A stretch of 8,958 nucleotides of DNA, taken from Synechococcales cyanobacterium 340R_concoct_173_sub (GTDB lineage: Bacteria > Cyanobacteriota > Cyanobacteriia > Leptolyngbyales > Leptolyngbyaceae). The stretch spans positions 1 through 8,958 of the forward strand of contig JANXNM010000733.1 of NCBI GenBank assembly GCA_025354065.1. The letters run 5' to 3'. A model generated the notes under the pieces. It was not told the origin of the DNA, made no database searches, and saw nothing but the letters and a program-made list of their open reading frames with translations. Position numbers and translations under genes: made by a program. Every line of letters begins with the position of its first letter. Within the stretch, counting starts at the first letter, position 1. Below are positions 1 to 6,494 of the stretch, piece after piece.

Positions 1-1500
1 AGTCGGGAAACGAAGGAATTCTTCGGGGGCACAGAGTTTACGGGTCTTCTCTTGTTGGGAAATACTGGTGTTGCTTTTTCCTCCGCCTGTGCTGCGAGAT
101 TTGGTTTTGTATTCCAAATGTTCATCGCCGAGGTAGTCGGAAAAGGTTCGGGCAAATTCGTTCTCTTGAGGGTTAAAGATTGCTTTTGTCCCACAACCCC
201 CAAAGATGGCACGGGAGATTTCGCGGCCATAGGCTTTTTCTAGTTGCATCATGGTTTGGAAGCCCAGAATGCAGCAAAGTCCATCTTCACGGTTCTCGTT
301 TAGCCATTGAACGAGGTTCGGTAAGAAGAGAGTTGGAACTTCGTCGAGAGAGACGATGAGTGGGTCTTTGCGACGTTTTGAGGTGACGTTGCGGGTAATT
401 ATCATATGAAGGACAGTCGCGATGAGTGGGGCAACCACATCTCGTCTTTCGCGGTCCATACCGATTATTAAAAGCTGTTTGCCTTCCATGTCGAGTGGGA
501 TAGTAGATTTACCGCAGAAGACGCTCAGAATGGCAGGAGACATGAAACGACTGAATAGGATTGCAGCAGTCGAGATGACACTGGCAACGGTCTTCTCGGA
601 ATCGGCCATAGCGATCAGTTGACCAAAACTACTTTCTATCCAGGTGGGGAGTTCGGCGTTCTTAATTCTGGCGGGTAAGGAGTCGGCTCCCAATGCTTTA
701 GCGCAGGTAATGATATCGGGATAGGGAGTTGATTTGGCGAGGAGGAGAATGGCTTGGATCAGTTGGTCGCCGGAGTTGGTAAAGAATGGGTCTTCCACCG
801 ATTGGGTACCGGGTTTGAAGTTGCGGTTCAAGACGATCGCAATCTGCCTTGCCATGTCCACATCATCCACATCTCGAATGAAGTCTAATGGATTGCAAAC
901 GTCTGATTCAGGAAAGCCGGGGGCAAACACTCGGACTTGATAACCTGCTTTAGCTGCGACTCCGGCAAGGCGTTCTGATTGGGTTGGATATTTGAAATCA
1001 TAGAGAACTAATGGAAAGCCCTGGTCGATGACCGATCGTAGTGCCGGGTCAATCACTGAGTGAGTCTTTCCTGATCCAGGACCACCCAAAACGGCGATGC
1101 CACGCTGGGCATCAGGGAGCCAGGTTGTTATGTTGTCCCGTTTGATTTGGACTACTTTTTTACCTTTTAAGGTTGGCCTAGCAAGGCGGGGGGTCGATTT
1201 GGCACTGGGGAGATAGTCTAGGAGTGGTGCTGAGATAAAGAGGGAGACAGCATTCGCTCTGCGATCGTTCACCTGTTGATGGGCTTTCTTTCGTGCCGAC
1301 GATCGTTCCTGTGGACCTGCCCAATGTGCGGTGGCGAGACGATTCTTTTTCGATGTTCCCGTTTGACCCGATCGCCAACTCAAGATCATCATCATCAAAA
1401 TAGACCCTGCAATCATTGCGCCTTTTGGGTCCATTAGTAATTTTTTTAAACTCTCAATATTTTCAGGAGTTTGCGCCAGAATAAATGGGAAGTAACTCAT
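1..1500 (-). CDS. virD4: VirD4/TraG/TraD-type coupling ATPase (T4CP), C-terminus cut by the window edge
   Basis: An open frame of 500 codons from the ATG at 1500 to the left edge with no stop; 5' complete, 3' incomplete. Residues 28-42 (AMIAGSILMMMILSW) are the only clear membrane helix, against two in classical VirD4. The Walker A motif is GGPGSGKT at 139-146 (K145, T146). The Walker B motif is LIVSLDE at 381-387 (D386, E387). Residues 200-330 would hold the all-alpha domain that recognises relaxase-DNA cargo. The stretch 466-500, with a Ser/Gly-rich patch, then EKTRKLCAPEEFLRFPT, matches the 'R-L--P-E---LP' signature near the end of the TraG/VirD4 motor domain, so only the tail is missing. 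It pumps DNA-protein substrate into the channel at the inner membrane. The start lies two bases after the upstream stop and has no evident ribosome site, pointing to coupled translation. Confidence 0.92.
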   Translation of the reverse strand, partial: MSYFPFILAQTPENIESLKKLLMDPKGAMIAGSILMMMILSWRSGQTGTSKKNRLATAHWAGPQERSSARKKAHQQVNDRRANAVSLFISAPLLDYLPSAKSTPRLARPTLKGKKVVQIKRDNITTWLPDAQRGIAVLGGPGSGKTHSVIDPALRSVIDQGFPLVLYDFKYPTQSERLAGVAAKAGYQVRVFAPGFPESDVCNPLDFIRDVDDVDMARQIAIVLNRNFKPGTQSVEDPFFTNSGDQLIQAILLLAKSTPYPDIITCAKALGADSLPARIKNAELPTWIESSFGQLIAMADSEKTVASVISTAAILFSRFMSPAILSVFCGKSTIPLDMEGKQLLIIGMDRERRDVVAPLIATVLHMIITRNVTSKRRKDPLIVSLDEVPTLFLPNLVQWLNENREDGLCCILGFQTMMQLEKAYGREISRAIFGGCGTKAIFNPQENEFARTFSDYLGDEHLEYKTKSRSTGGGKSNTSISQQEKTRKLCAPEEFLRFPT

Positions 1501-1502
1501 GA

Positions 1503-2240
1503 TTAAATCTGCCCGATCGTTAATTCAAGGTTGTTCAAGTCACTGATACGAGCTTCTTTGGGACCAAGGACTAGGAAAAAAGGAGTTCCGATAACACCCA
1601 ATTGCTCGGCTTGTCTGATGTCGGCTTCGATCGCTTCTGTTGCCGCTTGGGAATCTCGGTCGTGGTTAAAACGGTCAATATCTAGATTTAAGCTTCGGGC
1701 GATCGTTTGATAAAGACGATCGCCTAATATCTCTTGACTATCAAAAAGCTGGTCATGATATTGCCAGAATTTTCCTTGCCTTCCCGCAGCCCAAGCCGCT
1801 TTCGCGGATGGCATCGCTTGGTCATGAATTTGAATCAAGGGCAGATTCTTGTAGACAATCCGAATTTCAGGATGGTTAGCAGCAAAGATTAATAAACTAT
1901 CCTTCGCTTGTTTGCAAAATGGACATTGGAAATCTGAGAATTCTACGATCGTCTTTTGGCTAAATAGTCGTCCTTTATGAGGTGAACTAGAAATGAATTG
2001 TTTCCGGTCGTGTGTCACCTCCTGAAGTCTCTGAGATTGCTTCTCACTTTGACTTTGAGACTCTTTTTGTTGAAATTTTATTAAACTGTCAAGAATTTCT
2101 TGAGGATGCGATCGGATGACCTCTAATATTTGGGCATCCTGTAACCCGTCCAATGCCTGTGCTGGAAATATCCAACCAGTAAAAAGAAATAGTAAAACCA
2201 ACCCAATCTGCAATAGGCGTTGAATCATAGAATTTTCCAT
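1503..2240 (-). CDS. Exported DsbA-like thioredoxin-fold thiol oxidoreductase with N-terminal extension
   Basis: A 245-residue protein. The signal peptide or anchor spans residues 5-29 and ends AQA. Residues 33-80 are a charged, Gln/Ser-rich helical extension beginning LQDAQILEVIRSHPQEIL, reminiscent of the N-terminal oligomerisation segment of ScsC/Com1-type proteins. The thioredoxin fold starts near 96 with TIVEFSDFQCPFCK: active site C106-P-F-C109. The cis-proline loop is GVIGTPFF (T219-P220). The inserted helical region between them fits the DsbA group (Thioredoxin_4/DSBA families). It would introduce or isomerise disulfides in the periplasm. Neighbours are Cys-rich exported proteins; F plasmids similarly encode the thiol proteins TrbB and TraF in their transfer operon. 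Start: neither the ATG at 2240 nor that at 2228 has a strong ribosome site; 2228 gives a more compact signal peptide. It ends two bases before the coupling ATPase starts. Confidence 0.85.
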   Translation of the reverse strand: MENSMIQRLLQIGLVLLFLFTGWIFPAQALDGLQDAQILEVIRSHPQEILDSLIKFQQKESQSQSEKQSQRLQEVTHDRKQFISSSPHKGRLFSQKTIVEFSDFQCPFCKQAKDSLLIFAANHPEIRIVYKNLPLIQIHDQAMPSAKAAWAAGRQGKFWQYHDQLFDSQEILGDRLYQTIARSLNLDIDRFNHDRDSQAATEAIEADIRQAEQLGVIGTPFFLVLGPKEARISDLNNLELTIGQI

Positions 2241-2263
2241 TTTTTTGATAGTTTACAAAATCT

Positions 2264-2872
2264 CTAGGATTTGCTGGGAATCGAAGAGTTTGCCATTTGA
2301 ATCAAAGAGTCCCGATCGCCTACTTTAATCCCAACAGAATATCGATATTGCCCCTCGTCCCAAACTACTTTGGCATCATTACAATTCGCACCGCACACCC
2401 AAGGAACAAAAGTGCCTGTGAGATTTTGATTCAGTTTGACGGAAGACATCGGTTCCTTCGATCGCCGTCCTAGAAATTTGGGGTCTTTCATAAAGGCATA
2501 TTGTTCAGCGATCGAGGGTGTCCCTTTTGTAATGCGGGTGGCAGAAATCGTTCCCAGACGACAGATATTTCCGCCAGTGCAGGTCGGACTGTGGCCGATC
2601 GTCATTTGATACCGATTAGCCGTCGCTTCATCCAAATGGGCATAGACACTCAGTCGTTGATTCCTAGAGTTGTCGTCTTTTATCCGTTGACCAATTTCAG
2701 GAATATAATTCGGGAGCCGAAGCGGAATTCCGGTCATCTGGAGTTCTATCAAATTGGGTTTGAAGAGAGCTACTGAATTGGGAATGCCTTGTTCTACAGC
2801 AATCGCCGCCGATTGAAACATCAACAATAGTAAACTCACGGTTATTACAATCCTTTTAAAAAAGCGTTTCAT
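2264..2872 (-). CDS. Exported four-cysteine protein of unknown function, cyanobacterial family
   Basis: A 202-residue protein with a strongly basic, hydrophobic signal peptide (MKRFFKRIVITVSLLLLMF, ending AIA near residue 25). The mature part has exactly four cysteines, in two close pairs: C98/C104 (CTGGNIC) and C160/C164 (CGANC). Each pair sits after a beta-like stretch (SVYAHL; LTGTFVPWV), and the second is followed by AKVVWDEGQYRYSVGIK. From memory this arrangement resembles exported cyanobacterial proteins with a 'C-GAN-C ... G-y-P--CG-sC---i-W---G--Y-i' pattern, of unknown function; this is a recollection, not a search result. The four cysteines make it a plausible client of the DsbA-like protein encoded 23 bp downstream. 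It shares an ATGA overlap with the upstream gene. Confidence 0.7.
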   Translation of the reverse strand: MKRFFKRIVITVSLLLLMFQSAAIAVEQGIPNSVALFKPNLIELQMTGIPLRLPNYIPEIGQRIKDDNSRNQRLSVYAHLDEATANRYQMTIGHSPTCTGGNICRLGTISATRITKGTPSIAEQYAFMKDPKFLGRRSKEPMSSVKLNQNLTGTFVPWVCGANCNDAKVVWDEGQYRYSVGIKVGDRDSLIQMANSSIPSKS

Positions 2873-3279
2873 CTTTGTTCTCCTTGGTGATTAGCTTTTG
2901 TTTGAATATCCATTTTCTGAATTAAGTCTTGGGCAATCGCGATCGGTACTCCCCAGCGTTGTAGTAATTCAGCATCTATCCGTCCGCCTGTACCTCTCAT
3001 AATTCGCCAGGTTTCTTGTTGTTTAGCGACGATCGTCTGTCCGCCTGTTTCTCCGACAACCCAGGAATAGAGTCCATAGGAATCAGAAACAACAAGAGAT
3101 GTGATAATTGCCGGGATTCGTTCTGATTTCTCATGTTCTGTCACCATAGAGACGATCGCAATTTCCTCCTTAGTCTTTGGCTGGAATGCTTTAATTGGAC
3201 GGGCTTCTTGGGCGATCGCGGTGGACAGTAGTCCAGACGAGATAAATAATGCGACTGCAATGACATACCGACGTTTCAT
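2869..3279 (-). CDS. Small exported protein of unknown function, cyanobacterial family
   Basis: A 136-residue protein with a signal peptide (MKRRYVIAVALF onward, ending AIA near residue 23). The mature part is about 110 residues with no cysteine. Residues 61-113 contain SLVVSDSYGLYSWVVGETGG, then a lysine-rich turn, WRIMRGTGGRID, and LLQRWGVP. From memory this resembles small exported cyanobacterial proteins with a pattern of alternating Trp/Gly (a 'W-GE-GGQ ... W-v---GGG---...L---GVP' arrangement), which have no assigned function to my knowledge; no search was possible. It follows the hydrolase gene by 23 bp with AGAGGT seven bases upstream of the start, and its stop overlaps the next start (ATGA). 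Co-transcription suggests a periplasmic or envelope job in the conjugation apparatus, but nothing in the sequence shows what it is. Confidence 0.7.
   Translation of the reverse strand: MKRRYVIAVALFISSGLLSTAIAQEARPIKAFQPKTKEEIAIVSMVTEHEKSERIPAIITSLVVSDSYGLYSWVVGETGGQTIVAKQQETWRIMRGTGGRIDAELLQRWGVPIAIAQDLIQKMDIQTKANHQGEQR
2880..2885 (-). promoter_or_regulatory. Ribosome binding site of the 202-residue exported protein
   Basis: AAGGAG on the coding strand lies seven bases before the ATG at 2872, inside the 3' end of the upstream gene. The two genes share an ATGA overlap (2872-2869), the classic arrangement for coupled translation. Confidence 0.7.
3212..3219. repeat. HIP1 octamer GCGATCGC
   Basis: Exact copy of the palindromic octamer known to be over-represented in many cyanobacterial genomes. 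It lies within the signal-peptide region of the 136-residue exported protein. Confidence 0.9.
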
Positions 3280-3286
3280 AGGATTG

Positions 3287-3292
3287 ACCTCT
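3287..3292 (-). promoter_or_regulatory. Ribosome binding site of the 136-residue exported protein
   Basis: AGAGGT on the coding strand lies seven bases before the ATG at 3279, within the 23-bp gap after the hydrolase gene. It supports this as a real translated gene. Confidence 0.6.
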
Positions 3293-3302
3293 TTGAAGTA
3301 AA

Positions 3303-5723
3303 TTAATTGGATTTAACCCGGCAAATATAACGTTTGAATTCTGAAGTACAGCCGTAGGATTCGCTAAAGCAGGCATCTGACGACCAGACAAAATTACATT
3401 GACTGCTTGAATTCGATAATGATGTGCTGCAACCTGAACTGGTACAAATCCCGATATGGCCGCGAGTTGAGCCATTATCTAGAATGAGAATATCCCCAGC
3501 TTGAGCTTGAGAAACACTGACTAAACTTCCTCTACTCCCATTAGAACAAGAATTGATTGCACTATCAATACTCAAGGCTTGACTAAAACCCCCAAACATC
3601 GGGACTCCCGCTGCTTTTAGAACGGTATCCACCGCGTAGGCACAACCTTGTTTTCCATAATCGGTTGCTACATTGCCACATTGATTAATTTTACCTTTTA
3701 ACTCCTTTGCTTTTTGGACAATTCGTTCATTCGCACTCCCTGATGCAGGTGCGCCACCACCACAGCCAGTTGCGACGGGTGTCGGACTGGCTGTCGGGCT
3801 GGCTGTCGGGCTAGATGTCCCCGTGGGTACAGCTTGACGGGCACTTTCAAGAGCTTTCTGGTAATCTCTCGCATAGGCCGCGACATTTTCTACCACATCA
3901 TGATCATTCACCTGTTCACGAGCGCAGGTGTAGTTTGCACGGCCACCCTGGAAACATTGAGCCAAAGGACGTTGTTGACCAAACCAGCCTTCTTTTAATC
4001 CACGACAAAGGGCTTGAGCGGCAACATCAAAATTCTGTAATCGTTTGTCGCCTCTTCCGCCATAGGCAGGTAAGCCAAGCTTTCTAAATACTTTCTCCTT
4101 CGCATCACACCAGGTGACTTGAATCATGCCTTCTCCCACTCCACAGGAATCATAGGGCGTTTTATCATATTCCTCCATTGTTCTGAAGTGGTCTGTTTCA
4201 TGTTCTGCCGTGGCAAGTGCATAGGCCACTTGTGCTGAATCGGTCATTCCTGCTTTTGTACAAGCATTAATGATGTAGGGAACATATTGGGCCGCTCTGG
4301 CACGTTCTTCAGATGGGGTTGCGGCAATCACGGCTTTCGAGACTGAATCTAAGTTTTTCAGGTCGAGCGGCACACTCCCACAACTATCTTCAGATGAACT
4401 CCCACTGTCATTTAAATAAGCCAATTCTGGTGGGGTATAGTCCTGACCGGAGACTTCGGAACCTAGCGGTAGAAAGGGAATAATTTGTTTCTCTTTCAGA
4501 ATACCGATCCGTAAGCCTCCGGGTGTGGGCGGAAAGAAGTATGGTGTGCAAGTTTTACCAATAAATAAAATATTCTGACAAGCTCGGAATTTTAATCCAA
4601 CTTGAATTTCTCCTTTTGCTTCATTCGGTTGACTCAGAACGACTCGGAATGCTTTTCCAAAGGGATGATTACCTACTGACCCTTTACAACCAAACGGTAG
4701 GCAGAGTGGACCATAGCCATCGGTCGCTTCCTGATTTCCAGTCATCCAAGCAAAGCCAGAATATTGATTCGTCATCACGTCATGCATTTCAACATGAGGA
4801 CAACGATTATTCGGACATTTCACTTCTTTGAAATTGTCGTTGCTCGGAACGGTTCCACTAATCGATCGCAGCCGTTGTTGTTCAGCGTCAGAAAAGACCA
4901 CATCTAATTCTGCAAACTGAATTCCATTGGCAAGCTGTGGCGGAACCGGGAACTTTGAAAGTGGAATGTCGCCGAGTCCTGCTGCATTCAGGTCTTTCAT
5001 CAATGCCTTGTCTACACCAGGAATCTGGCCCAATGGTGTTTTCGACAGGCCAGGGAGATCCGTAAGTTTGAACTGGCTGAGTTTGAAGTCACCTAAATTG
5101 CCCAGCGGTAGCTTTGCTAGTTCTGGATAGCCTTTGACGAGCTGAGAGACTGTCTGTAAATTACCAAATTCTCCACCTCCTAAAATGCTCCCTACATTGC
5201 CTGTCAATTGTTGATTCACCAAACTTAGAATGGGTTTGACTTCTTGAAGGCTGAAACTCCCAATCTCAGGGATGCCCTGGAGAAGGGTTGCAGGCGTTAG
5301 ATTTTTTGTCAATGAGCCGAAGTGGGCCAAATTTAAACTTTCGAGTGAAACACCCGACAAATTAGAGATCTGGTCGATCGTCATCTGACCGACCCCAAAG
5401 GCTTCTCCACCTGCCAAAGAACCGATCGTCAAATACTCTGTCGGATTTGCAAGAGTTCCTGGAACTAGATGGTCGAAGTTAATATCTGGCGACATTCGAT
5501 TCAAACTTTGAATCAAATCTGCATCCATCGTTAAGGGTGGAAATTGTTTCAGGGACGATCGGCCAAAGTCAAAGACCTCTGCCGTTTGTGGTCCTGATGC
5601 CGTTTGGATTTGGACTGGTTGCAGGGCGATCGGGCTACTTTCTTGAGCAACAGCAGGGGACATAAATAATAGAAAACTCAGGGCAAACGCAATGAGCGAT
5701 CGCCCTAAACAAAGTAATCGCAT
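3303..5723 (-). CDS. Large exported bifunctional peptidoglycan hydrolase: GH19-like domain plus NlpC/P60- or CHAP-like domain
   Basis: An 806-residue exported protein from the ATG at 5723 (809 if 5732 is used). Residues 1-26 are a signal peptide ending AVA. Residues 27-290 are an unfamiliar Leu/Gly/Pro-rich region with repeating GLGDIPLSKF-like phrases. Residues 300-425 look beta-rich with Cys pairs (C303/C308, C341/C346, C382/C392). Residues about 448-630 resemble glycoside hydrolase family 19: the AEHETDHF motif places a candidate catalytic Glu at E509, with E517/E518 as the second acid, then GEGMIQVTW at 530-538, like the GRGYIQLTW of GH19 enzymes. An SPT-repeat linker (633-657) joins a domain at 664-806 with nucleophile candidate C694 (QGCAYAVD), the GD turn at 743-744 and H756 (RGHIGIC), the Cys/His pattern of NlpC/P60 or CHAP amidases. 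With 23 cysteines after the signal peptide it probably depends on disulfides. It likely fills the VirB1 role of opening the cell wall. The exact fold family of each catalytic domain is inference. Confidence 0.75.
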   Translation of the reverse strand: MRLLCLGRSLIAFALSFLLFMSPAVAQESSPIALQPVQIQTASGPQTAEVFDFGRSSLKQFPPLTMDADLIQSLNRMSPDINFDHLVPGTLANPTEYLTIGSLAGGEAFGVGQMTIDQISNLSGVSLESLNLAHFGSLTKNLTPATLLQGIPEIGSFSLQEVKPILSLVNQQLTGNVGSILGGGEFGNLQTVSQLVKGYPELAKLPLGNLGDFKLSQFKLTDLPGLSKTPLGQIPGVDKALMKDLNAAGLGDIPLSKFPVPPQLANGIQFAELDVVFSDAEQQRLRSISGTVPSNDNFKEVKCPNNRCPHVEMHDVMTNQYSGFAWMTGNQEATDGYGPLCLPFGCKGSVGNHPFGKAFRVVLSQPNEAKGEIQVGLKFRACQNILFIGKTCTPYFFPPTPGGLRIGILKEKQIIPFLPLGSEVSGQDYTPPELAYLNDSGSSSEDSCGSVPLDLKNLDSVSKAVIAATPSEERARAAQYVPYIINACTKAGMTDSAQVAYALATAEHETDHFRTMEEYDKTPYDSCGVGEGMIQVTWCDAKEKVFRKLGLPAYGGRGDKRLQNFDVAAQALCRGLKEGWFGQQRPLAQCFQGGRANYTCAREQVNDHDVVENVAAYARDYQKALESARQAVPTGTSSPTASPTASPTPVATGCGGGAPASGSANERIVQKAKELKGKINQCGNVATDYGKQGCAYAVDTVLKAAGVPMFGGFSQALSIDSAINSCSNGSRGSLVSVSQAQAGDILILDNGSTRGHIGICTSSGCSTSLSNSSSQCNFVWSSDACFSESYGCTSEFKRYICRVKSN
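3781..3816 (-). repeat. Three 12-bp tandem repeats encoding the SPT linker
   Basis: Three consecutive 12-base units (3781-3792, 3793-3804, 3805-3816) built on GTCGGGCTGGCT on the plus strand; the first differs at one base and the last diverges over its final bases. They encode the Ser-Pro-Thr-Ala repeats that join the GH19-like and NlpC/CHAP-like domains. Units are a multiple of three, so copy-number change would alter linker length without breaking the frame. Confidence 0.8.
5696..5703. repeat. HIP1 octamer GCGATCGC
   Basis: Exact copy within the signal-peptide codons of the large hydrolase gene. Confidence 0.9.
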
Positions 5724-5731
5724 AAGGAACA

Positions 5732-5735
5732 TCCT
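5732..5735 (-). promoter_or_regulatory. Ribosome binding site deciding the start of the large hydrolase
   Basis: AGGA on the coding strand lies eight bases before the ATG at 5723. The alternative in-frame ATG at 5732 overlaps this site and has only the adjacent CAGG ahead of it, which is too close to work as a ribosome site. Confidence 0.5.
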
Positions 5736-5758
5736 GGTATTGAAGGTTGAACAATCGG

Positions 5759-6478
5759 TTAAGGCATCAAGGTTTGAAGCCAGTCCAGAAACTCGGGTGG
5801 AATTTCGGATTGCGTGATAGCATTCTCAAAACTTGATCCAGAATCTATTAATTGGAAAAACTGTTTTAACGGTTTACGAATTGCACTATCAGGCAAGATT
5901 AGATTTCGCGCCGTGGCGATCGCTAAACCCGATCGGATTCGTTGTATCTGTGATTGGGGAGATGCTTGAATTGGACGAGCGATCGGTGGTAAACGAGGAG
6001 CAGCGGGAGTAATTTGAATCGTTCTAGTTGCTGTACTTCCATTCAGATAACGTAGTTCAAATTGATAGAGCTTACGATTACCACCATCTGGACGGGTCGT
6101 GATCACACTCATCATGCTATTGCTATGACCTTCTGCGCCATAACTGGCGATCGCTCTAGATGAAAAGGCAATTGGTTTAGAAATCTGACGTAAGTAGATC
6201 ACCGTCGCACCAGCTCGACAATCCCCCGTTGCATTCGGTGGACAAAGCGGACTATCGAAACTCACTACAACGCGAGAACGATCGTCTAGATGAACTTGAC
6301 GAACAATTTCACCGCTGGGGATGAAGTTCAGATTGACTGTGTGACCTAATGGAAGCGAGATCGTGGGTAAGCCATTCTCACCCTGTAATGTATCTGAGGG
6401 AAGGGTTTGGACGACCATAGCTTGAACTTGCAACGGGAATAAAAGACCGATCGTTGGGAGCAAAAATAGACCTCGCAT
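5759..6478 (-). CDS. VirB9/TraK-like exported T4SS core protein
   Basis: A 239-residue exported protein. Residues 1-20 form a signal peptide ending VQA, with likely cleavage before MVVQTL. There is no lipobox. The region 40-150 is a run of beta strands (for example GHTVNLNFIPSGEIVRQVHL and VRQVHLDDRSRVVVSFD, residues 46-75) with the valine-rich, Asp-punctuated pattern of the VirB9/TrbG/TraK N-terminal domain, which binds VirB10 in the outer-membrane core complex. A Pro-rich hinge at 158-175 leads to a helical C-terminal part (177-239). Two cysteines, C79 and C87, flank a short loop and could form a disulfide. Position next to VirB8-like and VirB10-like genes supports the role, but the order VirB8-VirB10-VirB9 is not the usual one. 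The start at 6478 is chosen over 6517 because of the strong TAGGAGG site and the signal peptide. Confidence 0.6.
   Translation of the reverse strand: MRGLFLLPTIGLLFPLQVQAMVVQTLPSDTLQGENGLPTISLPLGHTVNLNFIPSGEIVRQVHLDDRSRVVVSFDSPLCPPNATGDCRAGATVIYLRQISKPIAFSSRAIASYGAEGHSNSMMSVITTRPDGGNRKLYQFELRYLNGSTATRTIQITPAAPRLPPIARPIQASPQSQIQRIRSGLAIATARNLILPDSAIRKPLKQFFQLIDSGSSFENAITQSEIPPEFLDWLQTLMP
5916..5923. repeat. HIP1 octamer GCGATCGC
   Basis: Exact copy in the 3' third of the VirB9-like gene. Confidence 0.9.
6148..6155. repeat. HIP1 octamer GCGATCGC
   Basis: Exact copy in the middle of the VirB9-like gene; two copies fall within about 240 bp here. Confidence 0.9.
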
Positions 6479-6487
6479 AATGCGGAG

Positions 6488-6494
6488 CCTCCTA
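6488..6494 (-). promoter_or_regulatory. Strong ribosome binding site that fixes the VirB9-like start
   Basis: The coding strand reads TAGGAGG, nine bases before the ATG at 6478. It contains the TAG stop of the VirB10-like gene. An in-frame ATG further upstream at 6517 lies inside the VirB10-like gene and would add 13 residues ahead of a well-formed signal peptide, so 6478 is the better start. Confidence 0.75.

Noticed and set aside
52..940. Plus-strand open frames of 63-68 codons within the left 1 kb
   Set aside because: They lie antisense to the coupling ATPase, which is open for 500 codons with both Walker motifs. They show no ribosome site or recognisable protein character.
1178..1378. 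Minus-strand 66-codon frame
   Set aside because: It is an out-of-frame reading inside the coupling ATPase gene, in the stretch before Walker A.
1438..2246. Runs of seven A on the coding strand at 1441-1447 and 2240-2246 as phase-variation sites
   Set aside because: Seven-base A runs are common in moderate-GC genomes. One sits at the DsbA-like start and the other in early codons of the ATPase, but neither reading frame is interrupted and there is no sign of variation in a single sequence.
3191..3475. Minus-strand 94-codon frame bridging the end of the hydrolase gene and the start of the next gene
   Set aside because: It overlaps two well-supported genes in another frame, lacks a signal peptide or domain, and its 3' part reads through the next gene's ribosome site and signal-peptide codons.
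5724..5758. Possible promoter or attenuator in the largest gap
   Set aside because: The gap is about 35 bp, shows no hairpin with a U-run and no convincing -35/-10 pair. It is adequately explained as a leader with a ribosome site.
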